Part shown: piece after piece, positions 34,816 through 44,850 of the stretch
Layout of the letters: every line of letters begins with the position of its first letter
How positions within the stretch are numbered: position 1 is the first letter of the stretch
DNA from: Asterias rubens
Lineage: Eukaryota; Echinodermata; Asteroidea; Forcipulatida; Asteriidae
Assembly (NCBI RefSeq): GCF_902459465.1
Contig: NW_022985709.1
Span: 124,001-188,000 of the forward strand
Direction: 5' to 3'
Length of the DNA: 64,000 nucleotides
Program-made: the position numbers and the translations under genes
Notes under the pieces: model-generated
Databases searched by the model: none
What the model was told of the DNA's origin: nothing
Seen by the model: only the letters and a program-made list of their open reading frames with translations

Positions 34816-35054
34816 GAAGTAACTGGCAATTACAGGCCCCTCGATGAAGTTCACTTGGGTTGATACATGTAGCCCCATATCAGTTAAGTTTAACCTTTAC
34901 CTTGAATTGGCTATTCGACCTTATGATTTGAGGTGACCCCTCTTAAAAAACTTTTTTTATATAAACATATAACCCCATAAGCATGTTATTGTTTGTAAAG
35001 TAACAACAGACAGTTTAGCAGATGGAAATTTGCATCGGGGATAAAGAATATTAA

Positions 35055-35300
35055 TTTTGGCCCTTTACCCATACAACATTTTGTGTCAGCACTGTATACT
35101 CAGTACTTTCCTAGAGCTCTGTGAAAAAAAAATCGCCTGTAGGTATATTACACGGGTGGGAGTCAAAGCCCTGACCATTGCAATTCTAGAGCAGTGTCTT
35201 ACCAACTAGACCACCAAGATTGCCCTGGTATGGTAGCTAGAGGCAGTTTGAATCCTATATATTTTCTTTAAGCAGCGGATACAGCAACGATTTAACAGGT
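35055..35300 (-). mobile_element. tRNA-like SINE, second family, decayed
   Basis: On the - strand: AGTCTAGTTGGTAAGACACTGC-like box A region (GGTCTAGTTGGTAAGACACT) and a decayed GGGCTTTGACTCCCACCC box B, then TACTGAGTATACAGTGC. Confidence 0.6.
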
Positions 35301-35309
35301 CCCAATCTA

Positions 35310-35437
35310 TTAATTTTTGGTTTTTACCCATACACCGATGTGTGTTAGCACTGTATACTCAGTACTCGGGTGGGATTCGAACCCACGACCCTTGCAATTC
35401 TAGAGCAGTGTCTTACCAACTAGACTACCGAGGTTGC
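35310..35437 (-). mobile_element. tRNA-like SINE, second family
   Basis: On the - strand the head reads CTCGGTAGTCTAGTTGGTAA, then GACACTGCTCTAGAATTGC, then GTGGGTTCGAATCCCACCCG with perfect T-arm pairing. It resembles a tRNA but lacks a normal anticodon arm and acceptor stem. Confidence 0.7.
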
Positions 35438-35590
35438 CCGGTGGGTTCGAATCCCACCCGAGTAACATGCCTGTGATATTTTTTCACAGGACTCGGGAAA
35501 GTACTGAGTATACAGTGCGAACACACATCGGTGTAGGGGTAAAAACCAAAAATTAATATTCTTTATCCCCGATGCAAATTTAACATCTAT
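35438..35590 (+). mobile_element. tRNA-like SINE, inverted to its neighbour
   Basis: Starts at GTGGGTTCGAATCCCACCCG, then AGTAACATGCCTGTGATATT, ACTGAGTATACAGTGC and TTCTTTATCCCCGATGC. It forms a head-to-head inverted pair with the copy just before it. Confidence 0.7.
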
Positions 35591-35694
35591 TATAGGTCCC
35601 AATTTGCATTGGGGATAGAGAATATGAACAGTTCTGTCTGACCAATTTATGTTATCCACATACATGTAACTCTAAATCAAAGGTTGTCATGCTG

Positions 35695-35960
35695 TGAATG
35701 CATAGTCTACCTACATGTAGTTAACCCTTCTACTGTCTTACCATTAAGTATTACTCCCATGATTTTTAATGAACAATTATATGCGGTGAATGCGTAGGCT
35801 ATACAGTTACAAATGGACCCTTCCTACTGTCTGACCATTTCGCACGATAGTTAACCTGCAATGTGCCAGCCTGCAATGTGATATCAATGAGTTCATGCAG
35901 AACACAGTCAACCCTCCTACTATCAGACCCTTCAACACAATCAGTTGGTGTTTTGAATCA
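35695..35960. repeat. Decayed copies of the intron-21 tandem motif
   Basis: TACTGTCTTACCATTAAGTA, CCTACTGTCTGACCATTTC and GAACACAGTCAACCCTCC repeat the 23.0-23.7-kb motif. Confidence 0.6.
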
Positions 35961-36094
35961 GGGAATAATATAGTAGGAGACAAGGTCTTCAAACGGCCGT
36001 TTAAAATTGGGTCAGGGGCAGGTGATACAAGACCGTGCCGAAGGCAAGCTCCTTTACTGCACGTATAGCATCAGCAACCACACATCATACAATA

Positions 36095-36312
36095 GACCCT
36101 TCCCATGAAATATGTAAATTGCACGTAGCGCGTGCGCACTAACGTTTTGGTTGGCAAAATGAGGGAACATCGCGCTGTTTTGTACACGGCTAATGGGTGC
36201 GTGACGCAGATGCGACTGCGCGTCTGCTTAGTGCACAACTCTATGGCGTTTGCCAACCAACAGGGTCTGTACGCATGCGTGAATGTAATTAGCATATTTC
36301 ATGGGAAGGGTC
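36095..36312. mobile_element. MITE, GACCCTTCCCATGAAATATG family
   Basis: Ends GACCCTTCCCATGAAATATG and CATATTTCATGGGAAGGGTC, a 20-bp perfect inverted repeat. Inner arms GTTTTGGTTGGCAAA / TTTGCCAACCAA. Only copy in the window. Confidence 0.88.
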
Positions 36313-36455
36313 CATTAACTCATTAATAGTGGTTTTGTATATCGCTCATAACCGTCACTCAGTGACACTCAAGGCCTTTAACATTCAGTATTTTCCCTGC
36401 AAGGTATGTAGGACTACATTTGAGTTATGAGAACTACTCATTCAGCATTATGTAA

Positions 36456-36700
36456 TGGTTTAAAAGGTGCTGTGGCGCAAAAAGCTGAGCCCCTATTCAA
36501 ACCAGGCACACAAGGGCAACCCGGAACACAAGGGCAACCCCCCCTTCTCTTTCGATAAGTGAACTAGGTTATTTTAAAGGAGTTGCACGACATACAGGAC
36601 CAACAGCTTTACGTCCCATTCTAAGAACGAAGCATCATGCTCAAGTGTCTTTCCTATGGACACAGGTGTCATGACTGGCACTCAAACTTTAAATCTAAAT
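36456..36700 (-). mobile_element. SINE fragment
   Basis: GGTTTAAAAGGTGCTGTGGC, CCTTCTCTTTCGATAAGTG, TTTACGTCCCATTCTAAG, GTGTCATGACTGGCAC follow the order of the SINE at 13829-14234. Confidence 0.65.
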
Positions 36701-36730
36701 TTCTCATCCCTGACTTTATCACTAATTTAC

Positions 36731-37033
36731 AGACATTGTACACTATTGGTAATTGTCAAAGACCAGTCTTCTCACTTGGTGTATATACAAATTTGAGCTT
36801 AATCAGTTGTCGAAGTTGCGAGATAATAAAGAAAGAAAAAAACACCCTTGTCACACGAAGTTGTGTGCTTTCAGATGCTTGATTTCGAGACCTCAAATTC
36901 TAAATCTGAGGTCTTGAAATCAAATTTGGGGAAATTACTTCTTTCTCACAATGTTTTATACTATCAACCTCTCCCCAATAAATGTTTTGTGCTAGTAATT
37001 ATTTTGAGTAGTTACCAATACTGTCCACTGCCT
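36731..37033 (+). mobile_element. Family-1 MITE, left end altered
   Basis: AGACATTGTACACTATTGG to ATACTGTCCACTGCCT, TTAA at 37034-37037. Core GATTTCGAGACCTCAAATTC / CTGAGGTCTTGAAATC. Ends 63 bp from exon 20 and may affect its donor region. Confidence 0.85.
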
Positions 37034-37099
37034 TTAAATTGTCCAACAACAAAAAAACATAAAAAAAGAAAACGATGTGAATTTAGAAGTTTGTCTTAC

Positions 37100-37247
37100 C
37101 TCTCTCCAAAAGATCCAGAGTGTTCCACTGACGATGATGATGGCCGACATGACGACGTTGATGAGCAACGGTTTCGTGATCATTGGATCTTTGACGCGTC
37201 GTGGTTTCTGACGGACGATATCCTCATCGACTGGCTCCTTACCAAGA
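37100..37247 (-). CDS. ATP2C1: ATP2C1 exon 20 (TM7)
   Basis: Completes Ser777 and codes to residue 826. SLGKEPVDEDIVRQKPRR, then a hydrophobic TM7 ending SGTLWIFWRE. Acceptor CTAG, donor GTAAGA; it precedes the 13.3-kb intron 20. Confidence 0.95.
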
Positions 37248-37599
37248 CTAGACAGGAAAAAATTATTATTAATAATTATTTGACCTCAACAATACAAGAA
37301 CAAGTCAATACAAAGCATTAAAAAGAACAAAGAAACCAAAATGACAAAACAGACAAAAAAATACAATTTCGTTAAATGATAAACCTCATCCCTCCTTCTG
37401 TGTGACCATTATTGCCTGAGATAGCACCCTCTTGTGGAATAACCTTTGTGTACTCTGTCAGATGATATCCTCATCGACTATTACAAAAACCTAATTAAAA
37501 CTCAGTAGAGGGAAGGCGTTGTGCAAGAGACATGGGTCTTAACACCATAGCCAAGTCCTTCTACTTTCCAAAGTTCTGTGAAAAAAATACCACAGGCAG

Positions 37600-37746
37600 C
37601 AACCTTGGGTTAGGATGAGTACCTCGTCCTAACTTAGGTTGGGTTCAATGCGTCCTACGTCTTTGGATACAGACATGACAGAACTAACTCTTCCCAAGTC
37701 CTAAGATTAATCCTAAGTAAGGAAAAATTTGGTGAAATCGACAGCA
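37600..37746. mobile_element. CTG-target MITE, decayed
   Basis: GGATGAGTACCTCGTCCTAA, CCCAAGTCCTAAGATTAATC and TGGTGAAATCGACAG match the 39668-39834 element. Confidence 0.55.
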
Positions 37747-37780
37747 GATCATTCAGGATGTATCTACTTCTGGTAGTTAC

Positions 37781-37897
37781 CTTTGAGCTGGTGGTCCGTC
37801 CATAATAATGTTGATCCATAGGATCTGCATTGCATTGAGTGGGTTGGGAAATTTCAGAAGAGTGGACAGTGCAATCAGAGACAAGGCAGCTATACTC
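37781..37897 (-). CDS. ATP2C1: ATP2C1 exon 19 (TM5-TM6 ion site)
   Basis: Residues 738-776 plus two bases of Ser777. [19 protein letters not shown] contains Asn767 and Asp771, which correspond to the TM6 Ca2+/Mn2+ ligands, and Gln776, the position linked to Mn2+ selectivity in yeast PMR1. Acceptor GCAG, donor GTAACT. Confidence 0.97.
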
Positions 37898-38651
37898 CTG
37901 CAGTAAAAAAAAAAATAAAAAAAATAAGTAATCAAAATATGAAAAGATATCTTTTACGTGTATGATACTTGGGAAAAAAAGTTAGGAAAATGTTATTGGG
38001 TACAAGAGCTGGCATATACTTGTGCATAAGGTACAGTTTCAATCATAGAGTTATATATAAGAACTGGAGGGCGCAAAAGCCTAAAAACTTTGTAAATTTG
38101 AATGTTGTCGACCTTTTGTTAATTTTTTATTCAGATTAAATAAACCATTTTTCTGAAAGTTCATAAAAACAGCGTGGCATAGCGTTCAATTCAATTCAAT
38201 AAAACGTTTATTAAAAAAAAAACAATTGTAAGAATTAAACAGTACATAAAAATTTAACGAATCTAAAGTGCATTAAATTATACAAAAACAATATAATCTA
38301 AAAGCAAATAAAAAAATGAATAACTAGGAATTAACTATGTACATGTACAAGACAGGAGCGAGAGCATGAGGCTGTTAGATAAGCGTTATCATAACACAAA
38401 CACCAACTTGAACATCCAACGCGTGTACAACAAACTTACAAACTGGCTTGCATGTCTCCTTGCGGTCCTCTTGCGTTTGTGCACGCAGCATCACCAGAGC
38501 GCCCTCTAGTTCTTATATAGGACTCTATGGTTTGAAAAGACTTTTCCGAGCTATGACCAGGACTGTAGCCCTATGATGGCAGTCTCCTGATTTTGTAAAT
38601 ATCTTTGTCAGTCAGAAGCCAGTCAAACTTAAACTGCCCTCACCCAAGTAT
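37898..38651. other. Intron 18, unassigned part
   Basis: A-rich tracts near 37902-37925 and 38212-38225. No exon or clear repeat. Confidence 0.35.
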
Positions 38652-38871
38652 TTACCCATTTCACCTGACGTCATCAGCAGAAAAAATCTTGAATGCGCCA
38701 TACTGGTGGGCAATTTCACTGTGCGTTTTTATATTAACTCTATGCTGCGCAGTATGCAGTGAAAGTGTGCATTTTAGGCGATGCGGCGTTAATACACGTA
38801 AACCTAACTGCCCACCAACATGGTGAGCGTGGCATTGGTCACCGCATGTGATACGCGTGCAAGGGGTCAAT
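38652..38871 (+). mobile_element. MITE, TTGACCCATTTCACCTGACG family
   Basis: TTACCCATTTCACCTGACG at left, GTGCAAGGGGTCAA at right. Internal CGCCATACTGGTGGGCA and TGCCCACCAACATGGTGAG form an inverted pair. Inverted copies at 40794-41012 and 50690-50920. Confidence 0.8.
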
Positions 38872-39125
38872 ACAGTCAAATGGTAACACTGTAACACGGT
38901 GACATGTTATATCAATAAGATACATGTTAGTAGAGCCAAGTTTATACTTCAGGAGAATGAGATACAAATTTTTACGTCCAAAATTTGAAATGAATAATTT
39001 GCATCATTTGAGATGGTTTTAACCACATGTAAACATTTGCTGCGAAAACAGCCCTGTGACGTCAACATTCGTATCACATTCACATTCACATTCGCAGGAA
39101 GTATGAACCGGGCTTATTAAGGCTA

Positions 39126-39374
39126 GGGCCAAATTTCATAGAGCTGCGTAGGCACAAAATTTGCTTGAGTTAAAAAATTCCTTGCTCAGTTAAATTAGAT
39201 GCCCGGCCAAACTCAATTGTTTCACTAAGTAAACAACAGCTAAATACCAGTCACAAGCAATGTTTATCCCATGGAATTTTTGCCTGTTAAATGTGTAAAA
39301 TAAGCAAGCTATTTTTCGTGCTTAAGTGGATTTTGTACTTTTAATTTCTCAAAAGCAGCTCTACGAAATTGGCC
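39126..39374. mobile_element. GGGCCC-family MITE
   Basis: GGGCCAAATTTCATAGAGCT to AGCTCTACGAAATTGGCCC, with TTGCTTGAG and AGTAAACAACAGCTAAATAC as in 10993-11234. It ends 18 bp from the exon 18 donor end. Confidence 0.85.
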
Positions 39375-39392
39375 CCTGGTACATGTACTTAC

Positions 39393-39628
39393 GTGCTTAG
39401 TTGAAATCTAACAAAGTTTTTGATGTTGTAGTAGATGGCCTTGCCCTCCTTGATGGCGGCCATGACAGTCACAAAGTTATCATCTACAAGGATCATATCA
39501 GCGGCTTCTTTACTGACATCTGTCCCTGTTCGCCCCATGGCTATGCCGATATCCGCCGTCTTTAACGCCACGGCGTCATTGACTCCGTCTCCTGTCATAC
39601 CGACGACCAGTCCATTGGCTTGCAGCGC
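39393..39628 (-). CDS. ATP2C1: ATP2C1 exon 18 (TGDGVND, TM5)
   Basis: Residues 660-737 and two bases of Thr738. [19 protein letters not shown] holds the Mg2+-binding Asp673/Asp677 hinge. The end, KNFVRFQLS, begins TM5. Acceptor ACAG, donor GTAAGT. Confidence 0.97.
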
Positions 39629-39667
39629 CTGTAAGATGGGTTGAGAGACAATCTATTAAAGGCACTG

Positions 39668-39834
39668 CCGTCGATTTCACAAAGATTTAGGACTCGTCTT
39701 ATCTCGAGTAACTCGTCCTAACTTAGGATTAATCTTAAGGTCCGCATGCTACAGTGCAGGGTTGGGACTCGTCCTAAGTCCTAAGATTAATCTTAAGTTA
39801 GGGAGAGTTTTGTGAAATCGGCGGCTGGACATGT
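39668..39834. mobile_element. CTG-target MITE, best copy
   Basis: CTG at 39665-39667 and 39835-39837. Ends CCGTCGATTTCAC / GTGAAATCGGCGG (12 of 13 paired). Inside, GACTCGTC and TTAGGATTAATC blocks are repeated in inverse order around GCATGCTACAGTGCAGG. Confidence 0.85.
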
Positions 39835-40100
39835 TTGGTAATTGTCAAATACCAGTGTCCTCACCTGGTGCATCCCAATAAACATGTATGCATACAATAA
39901 CAAACCTGTGAAAATTTTGGCTCAATTGCGAAGTTGCAAGAGAATAATGAAAGAAAAATACCCTTGTTGCATGACATTTTATCTTTCAATATTTTCTTGC
40001 AACTTCAATGACCAAACGCGTCTAATTTGCACAAATTAGTTATTATGTGCATACGTTGGGATACACCAACAGAGAGTACTGGTCTTTGACGATTACCAAT

Positions 40101-40243
40101 AGGAGACTTTCCAACGCTAGGCAGCAGCAGACATACCGGGTAAATTTCCATTGTTTACGTAGTTCTGAACATGCGCATAATTCTGAGAACAATGGATTTA
40201 CCCGGTAAGTCTGCTGCCCTCTATCGTCCCAGAAAGTCTCCCG
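40101..40243. mobile_element. MITE, GGGAGACTTTC family, nested
   Basis: AGGAGACTTTCCAACGC to AGAAAGTCTCCC. Inside, CAGACATACCGGGTAAAT and ATTTACCCGGTAAGTCTG pair around a TGAACATGCGCATAATTCTG loop. Inverted copy at 46322-46464. Confidence 0.85.
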
Positions 40244-40516
40244 TTGTGAACAGTGCCTTAAACATGCCTTGAACTTCCCTCTTGAAGGGCCACAGCAATT
40301 TTCCTCCGGTAAGGGGGCACTTCTATGGGGAAAAATGCAGCTTTTTATTGAAACCTTGCAAAGGGCATCACAGCAATTGCTCTGGGTGCCTCAGATGGAA
40401 ATATTTTTCTGGAGGATTGGTACTGGTGTAAAAGTTAGCATGAGTGAGCTTTCAGATCCAACTTCACCCATTTGCTGTTGTTGATAACAATCAATTGAGA
40501 CCAGACCTACATGTAC

Positions 40517-40567
40517 CTTCACAATCTTAAACTTGTGTCTCGGACTTGCTCGGTAGAACACTCCAAC
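40517..40567 (-). CDS. ATP2C1: ATP2C1 exon 17 (51 bp)
   Basis: Residues 643-659: VGVFYRASPRHKFKIVK, closely matching vertebrate VAVFYRASPRHKMKIIK. Short exon, phase 0 to 0, acceptor GTAG, donor GTACAT. Confidence 0.96.
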
Positions 40568-40793
40568 CTACATGTATGAGAACAAAAATCAGTAACATTT
40601 GCATCAATACCAAAGTAAAACACCACCGTTTGTTGTAACCCATAACATACTCTGAAACCGTTCCGGGTGTATACATGTATAAACATCCATCGTACGCGAG
40701 TTTGGAAAAGTGTGGCTTTTATTTCTTTTCATTTCATTGGTCAACTCTGGTTGTGAAGCCAATGACTCTCAGAAAAGTACAACTTAATCCCTA

Positions 40794-41012
40794 TTGACCA
40801 CTTGTATGTGCGTCACACGCAGCGACTGATGCCACGCTCACCATAGTGGTGGGCAGTTAGGTTTATGTGTATTAACATTGCGTCGCCTAAAATGCACACT
40901 TCACTGCATAACGCACAGCATAGAGTTATATATATAAATGCACAGTGAAATTGCCCACCAGTATGGCGCATTCAAGATTTTTCTGCTGATGACGTCAGGT
41001 GAAATGGGTCAA
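40794..41012 (-). mobile_element. MITE, TTGACCCATTTCACCTGACG family
   Basis: TTGACCACTTGTATGTGC to GACGTCAGGTGAAATGGGTC. Inverted relative to 38652-38871. Confidence 0.8.
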
Positions 41013-41300
41013 CACTGGCCAAAGAGCCCAAATGGAGAGAAGACAATTGAGGAAATTTAAATTGTTTTAGATGTGGGAGGAAAACCCCAGAGAATTGAAG
41101 ACGGTTGGATAATCGTTTTTGACAGTTCTCGTCTGTAGTACGCGTGCTCAGACCTACGCACGCAATACTGAGAATGTGGGGGCGCGCTCAAAGCTGCTAA
41201 AATAGGACTGTTATGTCTGCTGCCGCTAGCGTCTGAAAATATTCCAATTCTTCTAAGAAAACCCACACAGTAAGGAAGGGACTGGTTGAAGAGGCTGTAA

Positions 41301-41379
41301 TTTGAGCGGGAAGTTCTTATTTGAGCGGGAAGTTCTTATTTGAGCGGGAAGTTCTTATTTGAGCGGGAAGTTCTTATTA
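41301..41379. repeat. 19-bp tandem repeat, four copies
   Basis: TGAGCGGGAAGTTCTTATT repeats at 41303, 41322, 41341 and 41360 with no visible change. It runs into the TTAA of the next MITE. Confidence 0.95.
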
Positions 41380-41380
41380 A

Positions 41381-41757
41381 AGGAACATTACATAATTGGT
41401 TTTTGATAACAAAACAGTTGCTGGCAGTGTAAGCTATTTATGTAATCCACCATATACAAACACTGACAAACCTGTAGAAGTTTGAGATCGATCGGCCATC
41501 TGGGTCACGAGAGAATAGTGAAAAACCGAGTACAATTTTGCATTGCATCGATGCCAAAATAAAAATTAATAAAACGCTCACTGAGCGATAAACTCCAAAC
41601 GCTAAGTTAGATTGTTTATTTCTCATCAAATATGACATTTCAGGCAAAAAAAGTGTCAAGGGATGTTTTCAACTATCATCATCATTAGACCGTGTAAGTT
41701 TTATGTAAATCTGTGATCTTCACGATTTTTGTTTCTTACCAATTCTATAACGTTCCT
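41381..41757 (+). mobile_element. MITE, AGGAACATTACATAATTGG family
   Basis: TTAA at 41377-41380 and 41758-41761. Ends AGGAACATTACATAATTGG / CCAATTCTATAACGTTCCT. Right end lies 20 bp from exon 16. Fragments at 22466-22575 and 43496-43566. Confidence 0.88.
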
Positions 41758-41776
41758 TTAAACCTGAAGTCCTTAC

Positions 41777-41874
41777 CTGGTTTATCCGGCAGGATAGGTT
41801 GCCTACATCCATGGCTTCTATCTCATCACCAGAGAGGGAAGTACTTCCTTCAGCATAGATTCCTAAACGACTTG
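41777..41874 (-). CDS. ATP2C1: ATP2C1 exon 16
   Basis: Residues 610-642: ASRLGIYAEGSTSLSGDEIE then AMDVGNLSCRINQ, matching the SPCA P-domain. Acceptor ACAG, donor GTAAGG, ends in phase 0. Confidence 0.95.
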
Positions 41875-42945
41875 CTGTCAACAAACAATTACAGTCAACT
41901 CTCATTATGAAGAGCACTTTTATATAAGAGGTTCTGCTTATTAAGAGCAAATTCTGAAGTCCCAAATTTCAATTTCTCTTTGTGTTTCTTAACTTAACTT
42001 AACTTAAATGCATTTATAAAGAGCTTTAACACTGTTTCAAAGCGCTGTACAGTCAAGAAAAACATTAAAATGCAGGATTAACAAACATGAGAAAAATAGC
42101 AATATGTTTAAAAAAAAATACACAACAGTTAAAAAAGTAGCAAGAAATTAGTAAAAACATTGCAATACAAACAATCATATTATACAGAATAAAATACAAA
42201 ATAATAAGCTTCAGGCGAACCCAGAGTAAATCAACACCATTTTTGATTAAAAAAAAAGGAGACAAAATTGAAGAAAAAAAAAGGTAAGATCCCCTCTGCG
42301 ACCGCAAAACGCACACTTTGTTTTGCTGTCCTTTTATAACAACATTCCTGTTATAAAGAGGTAATTTGCCCGGTCCCATCGACCTTGTTATAACGAGAGT
42401 TGACTGTATATCGATATAAATAGGTTTCAAGAAAATTTGGGGTCGACCCCTGGTTACATGAAAGCTAATGGTTTCAAAAAGAAAATTTGTTTATGCAAGT
42501 TTGCCCAAGCCAAGGGTAAAAGCCACTCTTGGTAATGACTAATCCAAGATGAATAAGGTTTTTGAATTTAATTGTATTGTAAGGTTCCCAGCTAAATTAT
42601 CATTTCATGTGTACCATCAGTGACTGGTATCCTGCTTAGTTTTGCTAAGCAGAAACTATATAAGCAATACTTTTTTGATTAAGCAGCTCTATGAAATTGA
42701 GCACAAGGCTATGTGACTTACAAATGTTTCAGACAGGCACTCCAGAGTCACGTCAAACCGAATTCTAAATACGTGAAAAAGTTAATGTTTGAAACAGTTA
42801 GGAGCAACTGGATACGCTAGAAGTCAAAAGATTGACTGTTGCAGTCGTTCGGAATGACTCTGTAGTGCCTTGGTTTAAGACTTTGTTCGTGTCATGAGCC
42901 GAGCCAATGTAAATGATATGTTAAAGTCTTCTGTCTTCTTTGTAC
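41875..42945. other. Intron 15
   Basis: Contains an inverted pair, CAGTCAACTCTCATTATGAA near 41893 and CGTTATAACGAGAGTTGACTG near 42387, around about 480 bp: probably an old palindromic element. 42590-42703 is a decayed GGGCCC-family fragment. No exon seen. Confidence 0.5.
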
Positions 42946-43116
42946 CTATAGCAATGGCCGTCTCCTGTGAATCACCCGTCACCATCTTCAAGGTGACTCC
43001 GCTGCCAATGAGAGCTTCCACCGCATCCCTGATGCCCGGCCGGGGAGGATCCAAGATGCCAACCATGCCAACGAACGTCAAGGAACTCATGTTGTTACCG
43101 ACTGCCATGGCTACCA
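42946..43116 (-). CDS. ATP2C1: ATP2C1 exon 15 (DPPR and TGDS motifs)
   Basis: Residues 553-609 plus one base of Ala610. Contains GMVGILDPPRPGIRDAVEAL and LKMVTGDSQETAIAI, the hinge and P-domain motifs of P-type ATPases. Acceptor TTCAG, donor GTACAA. Confidence 0.97.
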
Positions 43117-43146
43117 CTGAAAATAAATGAAAAATAAACAAGTTAA

Positions 43147-43447
43147 AGGCAGTGGACACTATTGGTAATTACTCAAAATTAGGTATTAGAGTAAAAAGTA
43201 GTTTTTGAAAAAGAAGTAATTGATTTCAAAAACTCAGATTTAGAACTTGAGGTCTCGAAATCAAGCATCTGAAAGCACACAACTTCAAGTGACAAGGGTG
43301 TTTTTTTCTTTCATTATTACATGTATCTTGCAACTTCGATGATCGATTGAGCTCAAACTTTCACAGGTTTGTTATTTTATGCATATGTTGAGATACAGCA
43401 AGTGAGAAGACTGGTCTTTGGCAATTAATAATAGTGTCCCAGTGTCT
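43147..43447 (-). mobile_element. Family-1 MITE in intron 14
   Basis: TTAA at 43143-43146 and 43448-43451. AGGCAGTGGACACTATTGG; core reduced to TTGAGGTCTCGAAATC on one side. Begins 30 bp from exon 15. Confidence 0.88.
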
Positions 43448-43671
43448 TTAATGCTAAGGACCAGGGAGGGAAACAAAAGCAGAGGTACATGAGTTGATTA
43501 CATAAACTGTTAACACTGCCAGCAGCTGTTTTGTTAGCAAAAACCAGTTCTGTAATGTTCCTTTTAGGCAAAGACGGAAAGAAAGTCTATTTGTACAATG
43601 CCTGACATTTTTTGCAAGATGTTCACTTTCAAATCCAATTAAATGAGTTTTGTGTTATGAACGAATCATTC

Positions 43672-43940
43672 TGGTTTACCCATAGACTCCGATGAGTGTC
43701 AGCACTGTGTACTCAGTACTATACCAGTTGTGAAAAAAAAATCACAGCTATATTACTCGGGTGGGATTCAAACCGACAACCCTTGCAATTTTAGAGCAGT
43801 GTCTTACCAACTAGACTACCAAGATTGCCCTGGTAGCTAGAAGCAGTTTGAATCCTATATTTAAGCAGCGGGTAACGCAACGATAGTGTTAAACACACAT
43901 CGGTGTGTACGGGTAAAACCAAAAATTCATATTCTTTTTT
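43672..43940 (-). mobile_element. tRNA-like SINE, second family
   Basis: TCGGGTGGGATTCAAACCG, TGCAATTTTAGAGCAGTGTC and TTACCAACTAGACTACC are the complement of the head seen at 35310-35437. Body as at 35055-35300. Confidence 0.7.
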
Positions 43941-44012
43941 CCCAATGCAAACTTACATCTATTGCATTTGTTAATTTTTTTTTTTAATTGGTTGGGAAAA
44001 CCTATAAAATAC

Positions 44013-44280
44013 CTCTCAATCCAGACACTCCCATCACCATGGCCTCTCCCCTGAACTCCTCCCTCTGTTTATCAGTCAGCCAGTCCACCTGGTTCCAACG
44101 ATTAAACGTCTGACACATCCCCAAGATCTTCTCCACGGCCCCTTTCACAAAGTAAATCTCAGCACCGTCGGGGCGATTGACTCGACGCTCCTGACATTTC
44201 ACCGCCATCCATTTGGTGTCAGAGCTGAAGGGTTGCTCCGAGATGCGGGTGTACTGGGATCGGAGATGGTCAAGCCTCAT
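44013..44280 (-). CDS. ATP2C1: ATP2C1 exon 14 (nucleotide-binding domain)
   Basis: Codes residues 464-552 and one base of Val553. It contains EQPFSSDTKWMAVKC and YFVKGAVEKIL; Lys509 of KGA is the ATP-binding-domain lysine. Longest exon (268 bp). It ends MGVSGLR. Acceptor AAAG, donor GTATTT. Confidence 0.96.
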
Positions 44281-44439
44281 CTTTTGTAAAAGGACAAAAA
44301 ATTAAGACTGGTTAAAGCCACGTTCTCACTGGACTAATGTTTTACAGAGACCCATGGTCAACATTTCCAAAAGGAGAAATAAAAAGCATGCACCTCGTTC
44401 AATACTAAGAGCTTGCTCATTGGGTTTGGGAAAAGGTCT

Positions 44440-44585
44440 ATAGACCAATCCGAAGTGTTGAGCATTGCGCGCCATTTGCTGCGGTGTCTTCAATGCCTAG
44501 ATTGTGCACAAAAAGACACCGCAGTTGGTAATTTTTAATAGAGGGCGCTTACCGCTACCAATTTTGTTTTGTCGGATTGGTCTAT
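44440..44585. mobile_element. Short TIR element, ATAGACCAATCCGA family
   Basis: Ends ATAGACCAATCCGA and TCGGATTGGTCTAT, a perfect 14-bp inverted repeat, 146 bp. Directly adjacent to the exon-13 duplicate. Confidence 0.88.
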
Positions 44586-44589
44586 GGTA

Positions 44590-44639
44590 AGGGATAGTAG
44601 GGCTCCCTCTGTTGGCTGACCGTAGAGACAATCATTATT
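44590..44639 (-). pseudogene. Partial duplicate of ATP2C1 exon 13 in intron 13
   Basis: Fifty bases match 44771-44820 with two differences. Read on the - strand the copy still encodes NNDCLYGQPTEGALLSL, and both differences are synonymous. It lacks the start of the exon, and no splice acceptor or donor flanks it. It lies directly next to a short TIR element (44440-44585). Probably an inert fragment of recent origin. Confidence 0.85.
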
Positions 44640-44760
44640 TTGATTGTATCAAGCGAAATAAGTCCATCCGTTTACCTGGGATCCCCCTTCTTTCAATCAA
44701 CTACAGTAAAAATACCTAATTAGTATAAAATGTCTGGCTTTACATTCCTCATGAACACAC

Positions 44761-44850
44761 CTTCATAGCAAGAGATAGAAGGGCTCCCTCTGTTGGCTGA
44801 CCGTAGAGACAATCATTATTGATTTCAGCATTATTGCACAAACAGCCAAC
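44761..44850 (-). CDS. ATP2C1: ATP2C1 exon 13
   Basis: Codes residues 434-463, phase 0 to 0. VGCLCNNAEI, then GQPTEGALLSLAMK, which is the conserved GxPTEGAL segment of SPCA nucleotide-binding domains. Acceptor CCAG, donor GTGTGT. A 50-bp piece of this exon is duplicated in intron 13 (44590-44639). Confidence 0.95.

Larger units (their letters stand above)
39660..40257 (+). mobile_element. Family-1-type MITE carrying two other MITEs
   Basis: TTAA at 39656-39659 and 40258-40261. AGGCACTG is cut by the element at 39668-39834, resumes as CTGGACATGTTTGGTAATTG, and is cut again near its right end by 40101-40243. Confidence 0.8.

Noticed and set aside
35368..35465. Functional tRNA gene
   Set aside because: Good box A and B but no proper acceptor stem or anticodon arm, and several related degraded copies: a SINE head.
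36848..37321. 157-codon open frame on +
   Set aside because: It is the opposite strand of ATP2C1 exon 20 fused to a family-1 MITE; the conserved reading is on -.
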